DNA of 64,000 bases from Nymphaea colorata (GCF_008831285.2 NW_022204507.1:2340814-2404813); one strand, 5' to 3'; shown: positions 1 to 12,725, counted from the first letter of the stretch. A program made the numbers and translations. Notes: generated by a model from the letters alone, not told the origin.

Positions 1-1830
1 AGCTCAAGCTACGCTATAGCTAAAGTGCATAGACTTCCAATTTCTAAAATTGATATGCAGGCTTCTGGTCCTCCTAAAATTATACGTGTAGGTTTATGAA
101 GACCAGCTCCTTTCGAATCAAGAGAAGGCTACCATTACTATTTACTATTGGTTGATGATTTTTGGCATTTTAGTCAACTGTTTTCATTGAAGCTTAAATC
201 TGATGTTAGTCGATGCTTTCAAAATTTTAAACCGATTGTCGAGAAACAAGTAGAGTTTGCCCATTAAAATTTTTTGTTGTGATATGGTGGTAAATTCCTC
301 GCTTCTAGTCTCATTGGTGTTCTAGCTTGTCATGTCCTTAAGCAGCGGTTCAATTGTCCACATACCCCCCAGCAAAATGGGGCAGTATTTTTTTTTAAAG
401 AAAACACCGCCATGTTACTGAAACCAGCATGACCCTCTTAGTTCAATCTAGTTTGCAGAAAACTTTTTGAACGGATGCTTTTAGAAGTTTTGGTTTACCT
501 CATAAACCGAATGCTGAGTAGTCGGACTTTAAATAGAAAAATGCCTTATGAACTACTTTCCAAATAGACTCCATCTTATGATCATTTTTGGGTCTTTGGT
601 TGTACATGTTACCCTAGATTGGTGCCCTACATGATCAACAACATGGAGCCAAAATATAAATCATGTGTAATGATTGGGTATGGATCTCAAGATAAAGGGT
701 ATGCTGGTTTTGATCTAGTCAACAAGAAGGTTTACATTCCTTGCATGTCATTTTCCATGAAGATAGCTTCTTGTTTTCAAAATTTTCAAGATCCTCTTAT
801 TGGAAAATAAATTATGTGGTGGTTTGAAAAACTGAATAAAGCTTATGAAAAATTCTCTATAAATCATGTGTGGCCTGTACCTATGTCTTCCCAACTTTAT
901 TGTTGATGTAACTCAACCATGTACATGTATTTTCTCGCAAAAAAAATAGAACAACCTCTATTGACGGTTCTAATGGCACGTCTAGCAGTCATAGAGAAGA
1001 AGACAATTATGTCTCACATGAGTGACCTTTAGAACCAATGCAAATGACTTCATCACCTTCCATGATGACTACTCTTATCTTGATCGTAAGGTGGAGATTC
1101 CAATAAAGGTGGCCGCGAGAATTCACCACAATGGTGACACACTCTATGGCTGGCAATAGAGTCCCTAGGTTTTTTTTTTAATGCTCAACATGCCTCTAGG
1201 GAAGAAGTTGAACCCAAGGACCACAATGAAGCTCTCCAAAAACCCAGATGGGTTAGAGTTATGAAAGAAGAAATTGCAGTGCTTTACAAAAACCAAACCT
1301 GGGTTCTATAACCTAAAAGGAAGGAGATAATATTATAGGATGCAAATGGGTGTTTAAATTAAAATGAAATCCTAAAGGGTCAATCACTAGATACAAAGCT
1401 AGACTTGTTGCAAAGGGGTTTAATCAAGAAGAATGACTTGATTATGCTGAGACATGTAGCCTTGCCATAAAACCCATCATTGTTAGAACAATTATTGCCA
1501 TTGTAGTTACAAAAGGTTGGGACATTCATCAAATTGACATGAACAATGCTTTTCTTCATGCAGTTCTCAAAAAATAGTTTTTATAGAGAAATCTCTTGGG
1601 TTTAAAAACAAAATTTATCTGGATCATGTGTGTCATTTTCAAAAGTTTAGTTATGGGCTCAAACAAGCCTCATGAGCTTGGTTTGAATGCCTTCAAACTT
1701 GTCTTTTAAATCAAGGTTTCTATGAGTGCAAGCTTGCTACTTCATTGTTTATCAAACAGAGTGCAGGGTGGTCTATATATGTGCTAATATATGTGAACGG
1801 TATCATAATAATAGAAAGCTCATCCAAAAG
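1..1830 (+). pseudogene. Decayed Ty1/Copia pol (integrase to reverse transcriptase), truncated at the left edge
   Basis: Translation in shifting plus-strand frames gives a Copia polyprotein order. The start resembles the entry to the integrase core, followed by the VDDFWHFSQLF block and the post-integrase block GCTCYPRLVPY near 597-627. Around 1335-1560 the RT start reads GCKWVFKLK, then RYKARLVAKGFNQEE, then DIHQIDMNNAFLHA. The segment near 1655-1680 corresponds to SYGLKQAS, and the RT active-site YVDD box near 1790-1801 reads YVNG. Many stops and frame changes interrupt it, for example TGA in the GCKWVFKLK block, so it cannot make an active enzyme. The 5' LTR, gag and protease lie outside the window, and I could not define a 3' LTR. 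Copia assignment rests on the integrase-before-RT order and is secure. Confidence 0.9.
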
Positions 1831-1834
1831 AACT

Positions 1835-4180
1835 TGAAAGATTAACTGAATTTTTGTGCGTTAGTTATGACCCATTTGCTAAGTATAGTATATTTGCGTG
1901 TGACAATTTAAACTTTGAACGTTTAGCTTTTAGTTATTTAAAACAGCTTATGTAATCCATTTTTCCAGATATTTCCCAATTGATTCAAATATCATGACTA
2001 GAGGTTCCAGACCTTTTCAAGTCTTGCATTGCCAGCTTCAAGTTCTATACTGTTTTTGAGAAATTCTGCTTTTTTTGTTAGATTATAATTAAGCAGTACG
2101 TTCAATTCTGTTCTTGATGTTTTAGTACATAACATGCACATTTTATCTTCTTGTAGCTTATTTAGTATTTTAGAACTTCAAAAAACCATATAAACTATGC
2201 CTCGTCTGTTTTTCTGAGTCGGCAGTTACCTTTCAAGATTCGCAAAAAAAAAAAGACAGATTGAAGAGAACACTTTATAGATAATAGTCTTTGCCAAAAG
2301 CGGCAATTCAAGTTGGTAAGGTTTGCTTAAATTGTATTTGTTAGGCAGGCTATGGGTGTGCTGATCCTTAGTTAGATTACTATTCCTACATATTTGCAGC
2401 ACATGTATTGGTTTTCTTATTATCTCTATCACGAAGGTTTTAAGTGACAAAAACAACAACAACAGCGACATCCTCATGATGATGATGGTGATTGTTATTA
2501 TTATTATTACAAATGTCTACGTTTTCAATAGTGTTAAAAAATGTACCTAAGGTTGTTGTGCTAATAAAAAATACACCTTTTGCTATGCCAACATCAATAA
2601 AAGCACAAAATCGTCTTCCTTTTGCCAAGACTAGATTATCTTCAATTTAAATTAAATAAATGAGATAACGAATAACATATTCTTAAGATAAGCAAATTTC
2701 ATGTTGATTACTTTGCATTTGCCTCTTTGATTGCACGAAGCAATGTTGTTACCTTATGTTGAACTATATCCAAATTAATTAGTCATTTTTTATTGGTGCC
2801 AAAATTAATTTGGTTAAGTCTTCTTGCTGCTAGATATGTATGAAAGAAAAAGGTGCAGTCTGCAAGAATGAGCCTTCCAGATGTTTTCCTATATATAGGG
2901 GCAAAATAGGAATTTGAATAACTTAACAATTGACCTTAGAATTAAAACTTATGGTTGATCCTATATTCTTAGGTTTTTTTAATATAATATAAGTGTTTTA
3001 AATTTTCTGTTAGCGCCTTTTCATGGTTTTCTTAACAAATAATAATAATAATAATAAATAAATAGTAATGATAATATCAACAACAAGAAGAATTGAGAAT
3101 AATAATAATAATGATATCAACCATCCAGAGATTTCCCGATCGAAATGGATTAGTGGCTGGTGGACTGAAACTGGATTTACGCTCATTAATGTATTAATTA
3201 GTCAGATTTTAAATAATGAATGCATCTTCGGATTAAGCAAAGAGCAAGTCCAAATAAAATTTGGCTGAGCTTCGTGAGATCGACTCCTGCTATGGGCTCC
3301 GCATCTGTGGAATTTCTTTGATATCATGTTTGAGTCTGATCTATGTTATGACAAGCTTCTGGATATGAACAAGGCTTAGTGGGTGCTGATGGAGTTGGTT
3401 TTGTGTAATCGTCCTGACATGGGCTTCTTTAATTTCCTGGATCCTGCAAACTCCATTATAGCCGGTTTGACAATAATAACAAACTGTCTTATGATTCTGC
3501 TCCAAAGATTAGAGAAGATTCATGGAATGCAGAACATAATATTTTATGATTTATGGGACAATAATAATTTGTTGCTAATGGACCACCAGTCGTAAGGATA
3601 TAATTAAATAGTCAAATGAAATTAGAGTAGTACGTTGAATATCAGAAAAGCAAATTAACTTCCATTCAGTAATGCAATTTGAAACTGGTAGTGGATCTTT
3701 CTTACTCAAATTGATGTGTGTTGCCGTGGAACACCCATCTCGTATTTCATGTAAAAACTCATACTTGGTTCTGTGTTTTAACATTCTCAATCCAACTCTA
3801 ACATTCAGACAGTCGGATATGGTGAGTGGCTATACTTTTATAAAAAAAAAGATCAATTCGATCTGTTGAGAACCTTATCAGCAAAGTATCAAAATTGGGT
3901 GTAGGTGTGGACTATATAGATAGGCAGATGCCTGGCCCTGCAGCTTAAGGAGATTCATGGATCCAGATCTTATCCCAGCTTAATTTTATCTAGGATTCCA
4001 CCTGTTTGCGTTTCTAAAACCGGCTTCTTGTTTGCAGATGGTTACCGTTTTCCTTTTCGGCATAATGGAGCTAGAGAGACTACAATGTTATGTACTTCAA
4101 GAAACAAAATTAAGTAAAAGAGTATCGAACTGCAGACTTCTTAGTTGCGTGGATCTGGATCTGGTTGGGGTTCTGAAACA
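1835..4180. other. AT-rich non-coding spacer, no recognised gene
   Basis: This stretch holds short trinucleotide runs (an ATT/TTA run near 2493-2510 and an AAT run near 3041-3060) and several short open frames. A plus-strand open stretch at about 3290-3590, read across one in-frame TAG, gives DMNKA and then a hydrophobic segment, but I do not recognise a family. The 3' end of the Copia relic may run some way into this stretch, but no LTR boundary is visible. Confidence 0.5.
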
Positions 4181-5277
4181 CAATTTCAGCTCACTGGTAA
4201 GTCGGGGATAAGTGAAACTGACACATACTTGAAACACCGATCAATTATGTCAATTGAAATGAACAAGACAGAGAGAATGGGCTGACAATTCAAAAGAAGA
4301 AGCATCAATTTTCTTCCTAAAGCACAAGTCACATCGACACGCCCCAAGGACGACCCCAGTTTCTCAATCATTTCCCTTACAATTTTCTTTGTTTCAGCCA
4401 GTGCATAGACAGACATGAGCCTAAATCCAAGCGCCATCGCTGCCTATTATGCAACCGCATTATAAAAAAGCGACTGACAGATAACTTCACTCAAAGCACC
4501 TTGAGACCGCATGTGAATCTTTTGGAAAAGGCGGCCAATCAATTTCTTGGACGCACGAAAGTGTGCTTCCCGTGTGAGAGAGAGAACGAGAGGGATGTTG
4601 TTGAACATGAAAACAACATCAGGTGCCATAAATATTTATATAGAGGAAAGGTCGAAAACAAGTAGTTCACTAGAAGCGCAGGACTGAGTAAAGATATGAC
4701 GATTTAGATGTCTAATACTGGCCTGTACGCAGCACTAAGTTTGAGTTCAAACTAGCCTATGGTATATGTATGTGATGTGAACCTGGATCTAAGATCATTG
4801 AATTGAATCACTAATCTTATGGCTTCAAATAGGAAAGCAGGCTATGTCTAAGTAGCCTGCATCCTGTTTGGCAGTTGAAACATTCATAGGTGTTCTCTTT
4901 CATAAATCTACTTCAAAGATTGGGACAATTTCAAATGACGCTAAAACTGCATGTTCATGAATCTGCCTAATCATTGAAAAGGTTTATAAAACCCTCGCAA
5001 AATGTTCTATTTGTCAAACGACCCCTAAACATGTTATGCATGAGACAATTAAGTTGTAGGGCGCCAACCAATTTTGGGCCCCAGGTTCTGCGTAAACTGA
5101 GCCAGATCAGGTCAGGTCAAGTCAGTCCCGGGGTTGCACCCGTCAACTTCGATGAAGAGATGGACCTCAGTCTGCTGCAGGAGTCCATGGGCACGGCTGA
5201 TCTGTGGACCACTGTAGCATGGTGTGAACAGCTCAATCTGTCCTTGAGGATCATGACTAGTTTGTTTTGTTCCTTTT

Positions 5278-5561
5278 GAAGTTAGGTTCTCAAACCAGTG
5301 GCTGAGAAACTTGTTCGCCATGACATTACGGTCAGGTCTAGTCTATATCAGCCCGCGGTGAAGTGCCAGTTGCACCCACCAATTGCAATGGACCATCCTC
5401 GGGCTGCACATGCCAGCACGGTTCACGATTTAAGGAACTAGACATGCCATCTACCTTGGTGTGGACAACTCAGATTAGCTTCATGGCTGTGGTGCTCAAG
5501 GAAATCATGGTTTTTGTCTGGGGAAGTTAGGTTCTCAAATCAGTGGCTAAGAAACTTGTTT
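5278..5561. repeat. Spaced imperfect direct repeat (2 x 39 bp)
   Basis: The segment 5278-5316 (starting GAAGTTAGGTTCTCAAA) recurs at 5523-5561 with three mismatches, 245 bases downstream. The spacing is too short for LTRs and the unit is not low complexity. A local duplication or two edges of a small inserted element would both explain it. Confidence 0.8.
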
Positions 5562-5689
5562 CTTTCCCAAGTTCCCTCTGATTAGGGTGGCTTAGTGCTG
5601 AGTCATGAAACTGACCTAGCATTGGCATCGGAATCAATCATCTCACCGAGCGGTTACTAACATATATGCATGCAGCAGCCTAACATATA

Positions 5690-5842
5690 TAGTTTTTAAA
5701 TTTTAACAGCGGTTGAAATATAATTTTTCAGAAGTTTTATATAAACTAATTGAAAACTTTTTAAAAAATACGTGTAAAATTTTTGTTTCTACAATTTTAA
5801 AGGAGGCTAAGACCCTGCATGCCTCACCTTGGATCTGCCCCT
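5690..5842 (+). repeat. Dispersed AT-rich repeat ending in a 'tggatctgcccctaa'-type terminus
   Basis: An AT-rich body is followed by a GC-richer end reading CTTGGATCTGCCCCTAA. A related copy occurs at 7130-7330, ending CTTGGCTTTGCCCCTAC. Shorter relatives are seen near 17455-17545 and 40490-40632 on the plus strand and near 53300-53375 on the minus strand. The class of the element is not clear from this window. Confidence 0.5.
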
Positions 5843-6056
5843 AACTATTGGCTCATGATAAGTAGACCCTAAAGGGTGTTTGCTAATATAAACTCTCCAT
5901 TAGTATTCCATTATTCTGTCTTAAAGGTTGGAGCATAATTAGATAGTGTGGCATGAATATGCGCAAACTTTGGAACATATGCATGAAACACCAATGCATG
6001 TGTTCGTTAGTGTTCTTGTTATCAAACACTCTTAAAAGAGAACTCAAAAACCACAT

Positions 6057-6464
6057 TCATAAAAAATAAAAGGGGGAAGGAGAAAAGAGTAAAGAAACCC
6101 ACAAGAAACAAAAAGGAGTATATCTTACAACCATCCAAAGAAATAACAAGAAAAAGTCCTTAATCACTACATTCCTTAACGTCTGTCCCGAGCCACTCAA
6201 ATCCTCCTTGATGGGGAAGTAACCACATTCCCAATGGTGAATGTTGTTCACCTTCCTGAACAAGTGATTGTTGTGAAGGTGAAAAGAGAAAAAGCTACGT
6301 TGGGGAGAGGAGAGAAAATGGGGGTGGGAACCGGGAAGGCCAGGAAGTGGCAAGCAATTGACAAAGAAGCAATTGACAAAGAAAGGACAGTCAAAACAAA
6401 GGTGGAGTTTCGACTCCACAACAGAGATGCAAAGAAGACACTGGTTAGCTAAATGGATCCCCAA
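6057..6464 (-). pseudogene. LINE (non-LTR retrotransposon) 3' end, zinc-binding domain fragment
   Basis: This 135-codon minus-strand frame contains CLLC near residues 9-12, then HLCFDCPFF near residues 21-29. That spacing (C9, C12, H21, C26) is the pattern of the zf-RVT region found after the reverse transcriptase of plant LINE ORF2 proteins. A hydrophobic tail with FLLFLWMVV follows, like the W-rich ends of such proteins. No reverse transcriptase is visible upstream, so this is a 5'-truncated relic, which is usual for LINE insertions. The family call is an inference from a short motif. Confidence 0.5.
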
Positions 6465-6469
6465 ACACT

Positions 6470-8160
6470 AGAAACGATGTAAGGTGTTGATGTGGCTAGC
6501 AGAACATGGACTATTGTTAGTCTCCAATGACTCATATTGACCTTACGCGATCCACAGGTGGTGGTCTATGTTTGTAAGTCTTATACATAACCAAATCCAA
6601 TTTCACAAAACGGTGATTCAGTTGAGTCTAATATTTTTGGAATCAGTAAGACAACCAAAGGTCCAAAATCTATATATTGAGGCCAGCCCACCATTTATTC
6701 GGGTCCCCATAAATATGAAAAAGGCTTCCATGGCTAGGCTACTCAATAAAATGAGATGGGCCGCATGCAGCTTCATTTTTAGTCAAGTCTATGCGGTGAT
6801 AGGACGGTCACCTACTTTTGGAGCTGCCAACAGGCCGGTTATAAGAATGATGCAGTAAGAAGGAGGACTTCTCCTCAGACGCACGATCAATTAGTAAAGA
6901 ATCGGATGGTGAAAGAAAAATAATTGAATTAAAACAAACATAAGGAGATGTTTTCTCTCCAAATGAACAACTAAAAGAAAAGAAGGGGATGTATGGTGCT
7001 TATATACGACACTATACATAGACATGAACGGGGTGGGGTCTATATGAAATAAAATAAAAGGTCTGAAGCTCCAACTGAGTCTGCTATGCCGGTGAAGGGT
7101 TGAACATGCGCTGCCTATGCCGTTTAGTCACACAACCAGGGGAGCTAGATTTTGTTTATAAGGCATGCCGAATTAAAGTTTCTAAAGTTTGACTAGAGTC
7201 GAAATATTATTTTTCAAAATTTTTATATAAAACAAGTGATTTTTTTAAAATTTACATGTAAATATTTAAAAAAAGAAATTGAGATGGGGCCAAGGCCCAA
7301 GCGAACCCTACCTTGGCTTTGCCCCTACACACTACGGACTTCTCGACATGTGCTTCAACTTGTCCAAAGCTTCAATTCATGTTGGTGTTCCCAACCGGCA
7401 CACATTTTGGGCTTGTTTGATAAATAGAACAAGTATACAACTGTTCCATGAATATGACCCAAAGATTGAGGTTCGGATTCATGAAACTCTTTAAAAAGTG
7501 ATTTCATGAATTGCTTCAATTTTCAAAATAGATTTATGGAATAGTTACAAATTGTTCTATTTGCTAAACGGAACATTTGGAAACGGCTCAAGGATGCACC
7601 TATCTAATCTGGATCTACCAGGCCATTTGGCATCAGCTCTGCGTCAAAGAACCACATGAACCTGGTGCTTATATCTTCATGCAAACTTGATTCTAGTTAA
7701 ATGGATCTACCATTGAAAAGCATGCATGCTTGATTCCCTTGAGGATCAGTCCGCAAAAACCAGATGGATACCGGAGTCTTAAGTGGATTTACCATCCGCA
7801 AAAATATCGAATTGCAGGCCCCGTGCAACATTCTTGTATGTAAACCCGGGCTAGGTTAGAAACTAGAAAAGGAAACCCGGATCCACCATCCATGCATAGA
7901 GCAGTCACCCTGGACCTAATCCAGTTTAGCACGAGTCGGACCCAGTGCCTACCGACCCATGGAGACCGTCACAGTCAAACCAACCCGGGCTCTCCCCTTA
8001 ACTGTCACCCTGTGCAGGTAGCTAAGTAGGACCCCGATGTTTGATATGATATGGATTCTCATGGATGAGGGAAATTAGGAAGGCAAGGAAGCTGGGTTTG
8101 CAACACTTCGGGGTGGAGTCCGGAGGCTTAGGACCCGACCTAACAGAGACCGACCAACGG
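6470..8160. other. Non-coding spacer
   Basis: Apart from a diverged copy of the dispersed 'gcccctaa' repeat at about 7130-7330, I see no coding pattern. The 96-codon plus-strand ORF at 6568-6858 and the two ORFs overlapping 7236-7494 have no recognisable domain. Short motifs such as GGATCTACCA recur at about 7611-7800 but form no regular array. Confidence 0.45.
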
Positions 8161-8170
8161 ACAGCATGAG

Positions 8171-8521
8171 TCCTAAGGGTGGGCATCGCGCCGGCCCGAT
8201 TCGGCCCATCGGGCCGGTGACCCTGGCCCGGGCCCAGCCCGATAGCCCAGGTCTCGGCCCGGTCCATTTGAATTAAAAATTAAAATTTTTAATTATAAAA
8301 TAATTTTTTAAAATATAAAATGTATTTAATAATATTAAATATATATTTTTAAAACAAAAAAATAAAAAAAATAAAATTTTAATGTAAACGGGCCGAACTG
8401 GGCCGCCGCCGGGCCGGCCTATCGGGCCCGGGCCCGGCCCAAGCCCAGGCCCAATCGGGCCGGCCCGGCCCAAGCCCAGGCCCAATCGGGCCGGCCCGGC
8501 CCGGCCCGTTGCCCAGGCCTA
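8171..8521. mobile_element. GC-rich non-autonomous hAT-like element (MITE), first copy
   Basis: The left end reads CCTAAGGGTGGGCATCG and the right end, read inward on the other strand, TAGGCCTGGGCAACGGG, giving imperfect terminal inverted repeats. Flanks AGCATGAG (8163-8170) and AGCATGAC (8522-8529) match at 7 of 8 positions, as expected of an 8-bp hAT target duplication, but with three extra bases on the left. The ends are made of GGGCCGGCCC-type repeats around an AT-rich core at about 8265-8388. There is no transposase. The terminal sequence resembles those at 13459-13970 and 49392-49803, which supports a shared family. Confidence 0.7.
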
Positions 8522-8529
8522 AGCATGAC

Positions 8530-9625
8530 CACCATCTGATGGGGAGGGCCTGAGATGGGGTAAACTTTCATGACTTCTCAGGCTTAAACTTTCATGACTT
8601 CTCCACGGCATTCTTTCTTCTTATATTAAAGAGACTGAAGATGTGCGGAAAGGAGGGCCTTTCGAGGGCCGTTCCGCAACAGGGGAGAGAGCATACAAAT
8701 CCGTACTCCAGCACAAGTTTCAGTTCATGAGTTGTTCTGGATAAGCTATCTGTAATTTGTTGTGATGTTAAGATTATATATATATATACATTCTTTGGAC
8801 AAGCAGAAAATTTCTAAATGCTGATCGCCTAATGCTATAGAAAAAGTTACGATGTAGAGACTTGATTGATTGAGTGCGTTCAACTTAGATGTTCCTGTCA
8901 TTGCATTTTCACGTGGTGCATGCCGCGGTTAATAGAAGACATCGACGTTCATGACTAGCAGTAATCTTTGACCAATGAGTCAAAAATGTCAATGACTCAC
9001 GGCACTAAAATTTTTGAAGGCAAATCCTTTGTTTTACTACAACAGATTGAACCAAAACATGTTTCATACTAAATAAGCACTAACAAGCACAATAATATGA
9101 ATAAATTCAAGAATGCCCACTTGAGGAGTTCGGATTTGTGGTTGAGGCAAGTTATCCACGTTATAAACATAACCAACCTGAATAAGTATAAACAACTCTA
9201 GTCTGCACAACTATTTGATGCATGAGATTCATTCATTGGCTAAGGTCTATCCTACTAAGGCAGTTAGTTGGAGCAGCTAATGTCCCTTGAAAGGTGAAGT
9301 CTAATACTGGCCGACGTCCAATAGTAGGAACAGTTTCAGAATTTGACACACTAAAATGTCTGTACATTGACTTAGCTAAATTATTCTTCAGTCAATTAAC
9401 TAGGATAAGCTAGTGGACTTGACTCTGATTTGCAGTACATCTTCCCAATGAATTTTTCTTATTTGGTACATTGAGTCCATGTGATTTCACAAGATGACTA
9501 AATGGGATCGAGAAACTTGTAAATGGCATTGGCTTATTTTTAAAATGGGAGGACTGAGTTCTCGAGAGAGAGGTCGAGCTTGGGGCTTTATTATCCATCT
9601 ATTTTAAGAAACTTCTATTTAAAGA
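8530..9625. other. Non-coding spacer
   Basis: I see no coding pattern here. The minus-strand 62-codon ORF at 9410-9598 has no recognisable domain. Confidence 0.45.

Positions 9626-9628
<3 letters not shown>

Positions 9629-9677
<49 letters not shown>
9629..9677. repeat. (TA)n microsatellite
   Basis: This is an uninterrupted run of about 24 TA units. It is a likely length-variable site. Confidence 0.95.
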
Positions 9678-9679
<2 letters not shown>

Positions 9680-10028
9680 AAAGCACATTTCAGATATAGA
9701 AAGTTTCGCCTTGCTTGCTTTTAGAAAGGGGAAAGCGCGGAAATTCTTTTCTAGTTTATGGGGAAGTTTAAATAACAATATTCCTATTTATCTTGGTTTT
9801 CATTCATTTTGGCATCTTTTGTTTCTTAGCGATGTTTCTATTATTATTATTATTGTCACGTGCGGTCTGAATTTACCTGATTGCCAACCCAAATCCAACT
9901 TTGGTTTACGGTACCAAAGCAAGATATAACAACCCCTCAGCCCTTATACTCAACGCCGGTGCAGTGGATGGTGCCCAAACGAATCGAATTCGCGACGTGC
10001 TTGTTAATTGGCCACCAGCCTGACCTTT

Positions 10029-10048
10029 TGGAGAGAGAGAGAGAGAGA
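10029..10048. repeat. (GA)n microsatellite
   Basis: This is a pure GA run in otherwise non-coding sequence. Confidence 0.9.
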
Positions 10049-10743
10049 TGAAAAGAACTTCATTAAACGGATCTACATCCAAGAGGATTGAATGCCAAAA
10101 ACAATCAAAACTAAATCGTGCAAAGAGAAAGCAAAGAAGATGTCAGGGCCATGTTGCGACACGCCTTGACCACAGCATATGTCTTGGATTCTTGGGCTAA
10201 GAAGTTGTAAGGGGCATACGTGGGACTAGTTCCTTCTTAATCAACTCTCAATGAATTAAGTCTAAAATGGGTGTAAGATATGCCTATACCAAAAAGGCGA
10301 AAGAGATAAATTTGAACAAGCAGGAAATGTGATTAACAGGAAGAAGTTGAACTGAAAGGTCATATTTATATTATTGAAAAAGAAAAAAAAACCATCACTC
10401 AAAATATCAGCCACTAAAACCAAAATTATTATATCATGATAGAATCATAAACATCTTTTACAAATTGTGGTTTCAGCTGCAGTTTGGATGTTAAAGTCGG
10501 AAAAAAAAAATTACAAACAGGCGCCCATGTTTTGAGCCTATAGCAAATTCATCCTTGACTTTTAACCCCTAACAAAGTGGCCCTCAACTTTTGCTCATTA
10601 GTCACAAACCACCACCTTTCGGCCGGTGGTTGACGAAAAAAATTATTCAACTACAAAGTATACCAAGAGCTCTTCTCTACTGCCTAAAAACACTAAAAGG
10701 ACCCCTTACCCTTACTATAACTGAAAACCAAACTTGTTTCCCT

Positions 10744-10900
10744 CGTTCTCATGTTCACGAGTTCCCAATCTTCTGATTTTGCAGCAGCGGTTTCCCACCC
10801 CCGTTCTCATGTTCACGCTTTCCCAATCTTCTGATTTTGCAGCAGCGGTTTCCACAAGTTCTCAACGTCTGATTTTCCAGCAGCGTTTTCCAGCGCTTTT
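10744..10900 (+). repeat. 58-bp tandem repeat, about 2.6 copies
   Basis: Copies begin at 10744 and 10802 with CGTTCTCATGTTCACG and both contain TTCTGATTTTGCAGCAGCGG. A shorter third copy follows from about 10857 with TCTGATTTTCCAGCAGCG. The repeat lies about 1.1 kb upstream of the MULE transposase relic. Tandem repeats near termini are common in MULEs, but I could not identify a terminal inverted repeat here. Confidence 0.85.
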
Positions 10901-11978
10901 TAGGTAACCATCTCTCTCTCTCTCTCTACTGGGTATTCTCCTTCGCTATTCCTCATCCATTTTTCCTTATGAAGAGAGACGTTTTCGCAATTTTTTGAAC
11001 ACTTCCTGCTGTATTCCATCCATATCACGTTCATATATAAATTGTTGATGTGAATATTGAATTAATATCTTTAAAGTCTGGTATCTTATAACTGTTTCTT
11101 TTGAATGCCTCCCATGTGTTTGTTCAAATGCCCTCAAGAACATTCAATATAGCAAACCAGTTTCGATGGTTTTAAAACTAATGGTTTTTCCTCGTTTGTT
11201 GGGGTCTCTAATGACAACAGCTTTAATGTTGCTAGAGACAAGAAAATCAACGAAAATGAAATTAGCATTTTCCAAATATGCAAGTTAAAAATCAGAAAAT
11301 AAATAATTAACTTGGTAAGATGCTTCAGTTATTGTGCCACAAGTGCAGCTCACATTTCTCATACTTGGCTACAAAATTATAAATATTTTAAATTTATGTT
11401 CAATAGTTAGTTGAACTTCTAATGACTTCACAACTCTATTAGGATTCCTTTTAGTTACAAAACTTCCCCCTTAAGTCTCCTCTCCTAGCTTCCTAATAAC
11501 ATTCTAGCATAGAACTGTGAATAAGGCTTGGAAGTGAATGAATTTCCAAAAAATGGATGATATATTAGGGAAAATAGTAAATAAATTTCAAGAAAGAGAT
11601 GGTTAGCGTTTTCAATTGAGTAGTTGGTGCTGGTCTACCAAGTTGATGGACTGGTTCTTCCTTAGGCCTTAGTGGCTTTCCCACAGCAGACTAGTTTTTT
11701 TTTCCTTAATGATCTGATCGGCTAGTACCAGTTGGTTGACTAGTATGGTAGTTTTACAATTATGGTTTTCCTCAATTTCTCTAATTCGAAAACATTGTAG
11801 TTTGGATGGTTCTTTCTTGGTTGTTTATTTTCAACTGTTCGTGCTAATGCAATATATGAACAACTTATTAGCACATCTTATTTGGTCATCTTACTATCAT
11901 TTGCCTGAACAACTTACTAACACCTCTTATTTGTCATTTTTTTTTCATGTTTTAGATTACACTATACAAGTAGTAGAA

Positions 11979-12652
11979 ATGTTCGAAACAGATAGTGAGT
12001 TTGAAGATATTCTTGAAAGAAGTGAGCCATTATCATTTTCAGATGAGCATTACACCAACTATTAAGACGCAAATGATGATTATCATGATAGGGATGCAAG
12101 TTGTAATGACACTCAGCATGTACCCACACTTTTGTGTATGGAGTTTGAAATGGGGGAGCTTTTTGAATCTAGGGAAATGTTTAGAAGGCATTTGCAAAAT
12201 ATGCTCTTGACCGGCAATGTGATCTACAATATATTCATAATGATCAAACACGAATTATTGCAAAGTGTAAGTCTATTCTTAGGAGAAATCATAAGTGGCG
12301 AATTCATACTCATGTTTGTAAAGGTGGACGTACATTTGAAGTAAAAAAAATTAGGTGAGCCACACTCGTGTTATCCTGTATTATGCAATCACATGATTTC
12401 TAAAGAATTTATTGCTGATTTTTTTTTTAGATCAAGTTAGACAAGAGAATGATGTGAAGGTCAAATATATTATCAATGAGCTCTGATATAAACATAGTGT
12501 TGAAGTGCAATACATAAAAGCATGGAGAGCAAGACTTCGAGCATTGACTTAGGTTTCAGGTGATTATGATGAATCTTTTAAGTGGGCGCCAAATTTTTGC
12601 AGAGTACCAAACACTATGAGTATGAAATGCAGTTATGATTTTTTGGAGGGCT
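11979..12652 (+). pseudogene. MULE (Mutator-like) transposase, N-terminal fragment with frameshifts
   Basis: The fragment begins with an acidic leader (FETDSEFEDILERSE). A block typical of the MuDR DNA-binding region follows: MEFEMGELFESREMFRRHL, then in the next frame KYALDRQCDLQYIHND, IIAKCKS and KWRIHTHVCKGGRTFEV. After another frame change it reads HSCYPVLCNHMISKEFIADF, and then YKHSVEVQYIKAWRARLRAL, the block that precedes the catalytic domain in plant MULE transposases. The sequence then stops matching, so the DDE catalytic core is absent. At least two frameshifts and several stops make it a pseudogene. I could not define its terminal inverted repeats. Confidence 0.8.
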
Positions 12653-12725
12653 TCGTGATCAAGAAAAAAACAACAATAAATGTGAAGAATTTTTGGAGCA
12701 TAACTGCAAATATGATGTTTTTTCA

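Larger units (their letters stand above)
4186..6050. other. Non-coding spacer with unsupported short ORFs
   Basis: Minus-strand ORFs of 83 and 60 codons (4186-4437 and 4447-4629) and a plus-strand ORF of 101 codons (4974-5279) match no family I know. A TATA-like CTATATAAATA lies only about 10-20 bases before the 60-codon ORF, too close to serve that start codon. I treat all three as chance ORFs. The stretch also contains a spaced 39-bp direct repeat and one copy of a dispersed repeat, listed separately. Confidence 0.45.

Noticed and set aside
4186-4629. Two minus-strand ORFs with a TATA-like sequence just upstream
   Set aside because: No domain is recognisable and the TATA is only about 10-20 bases from the start codon, so a transcript would begin inside the ORF.
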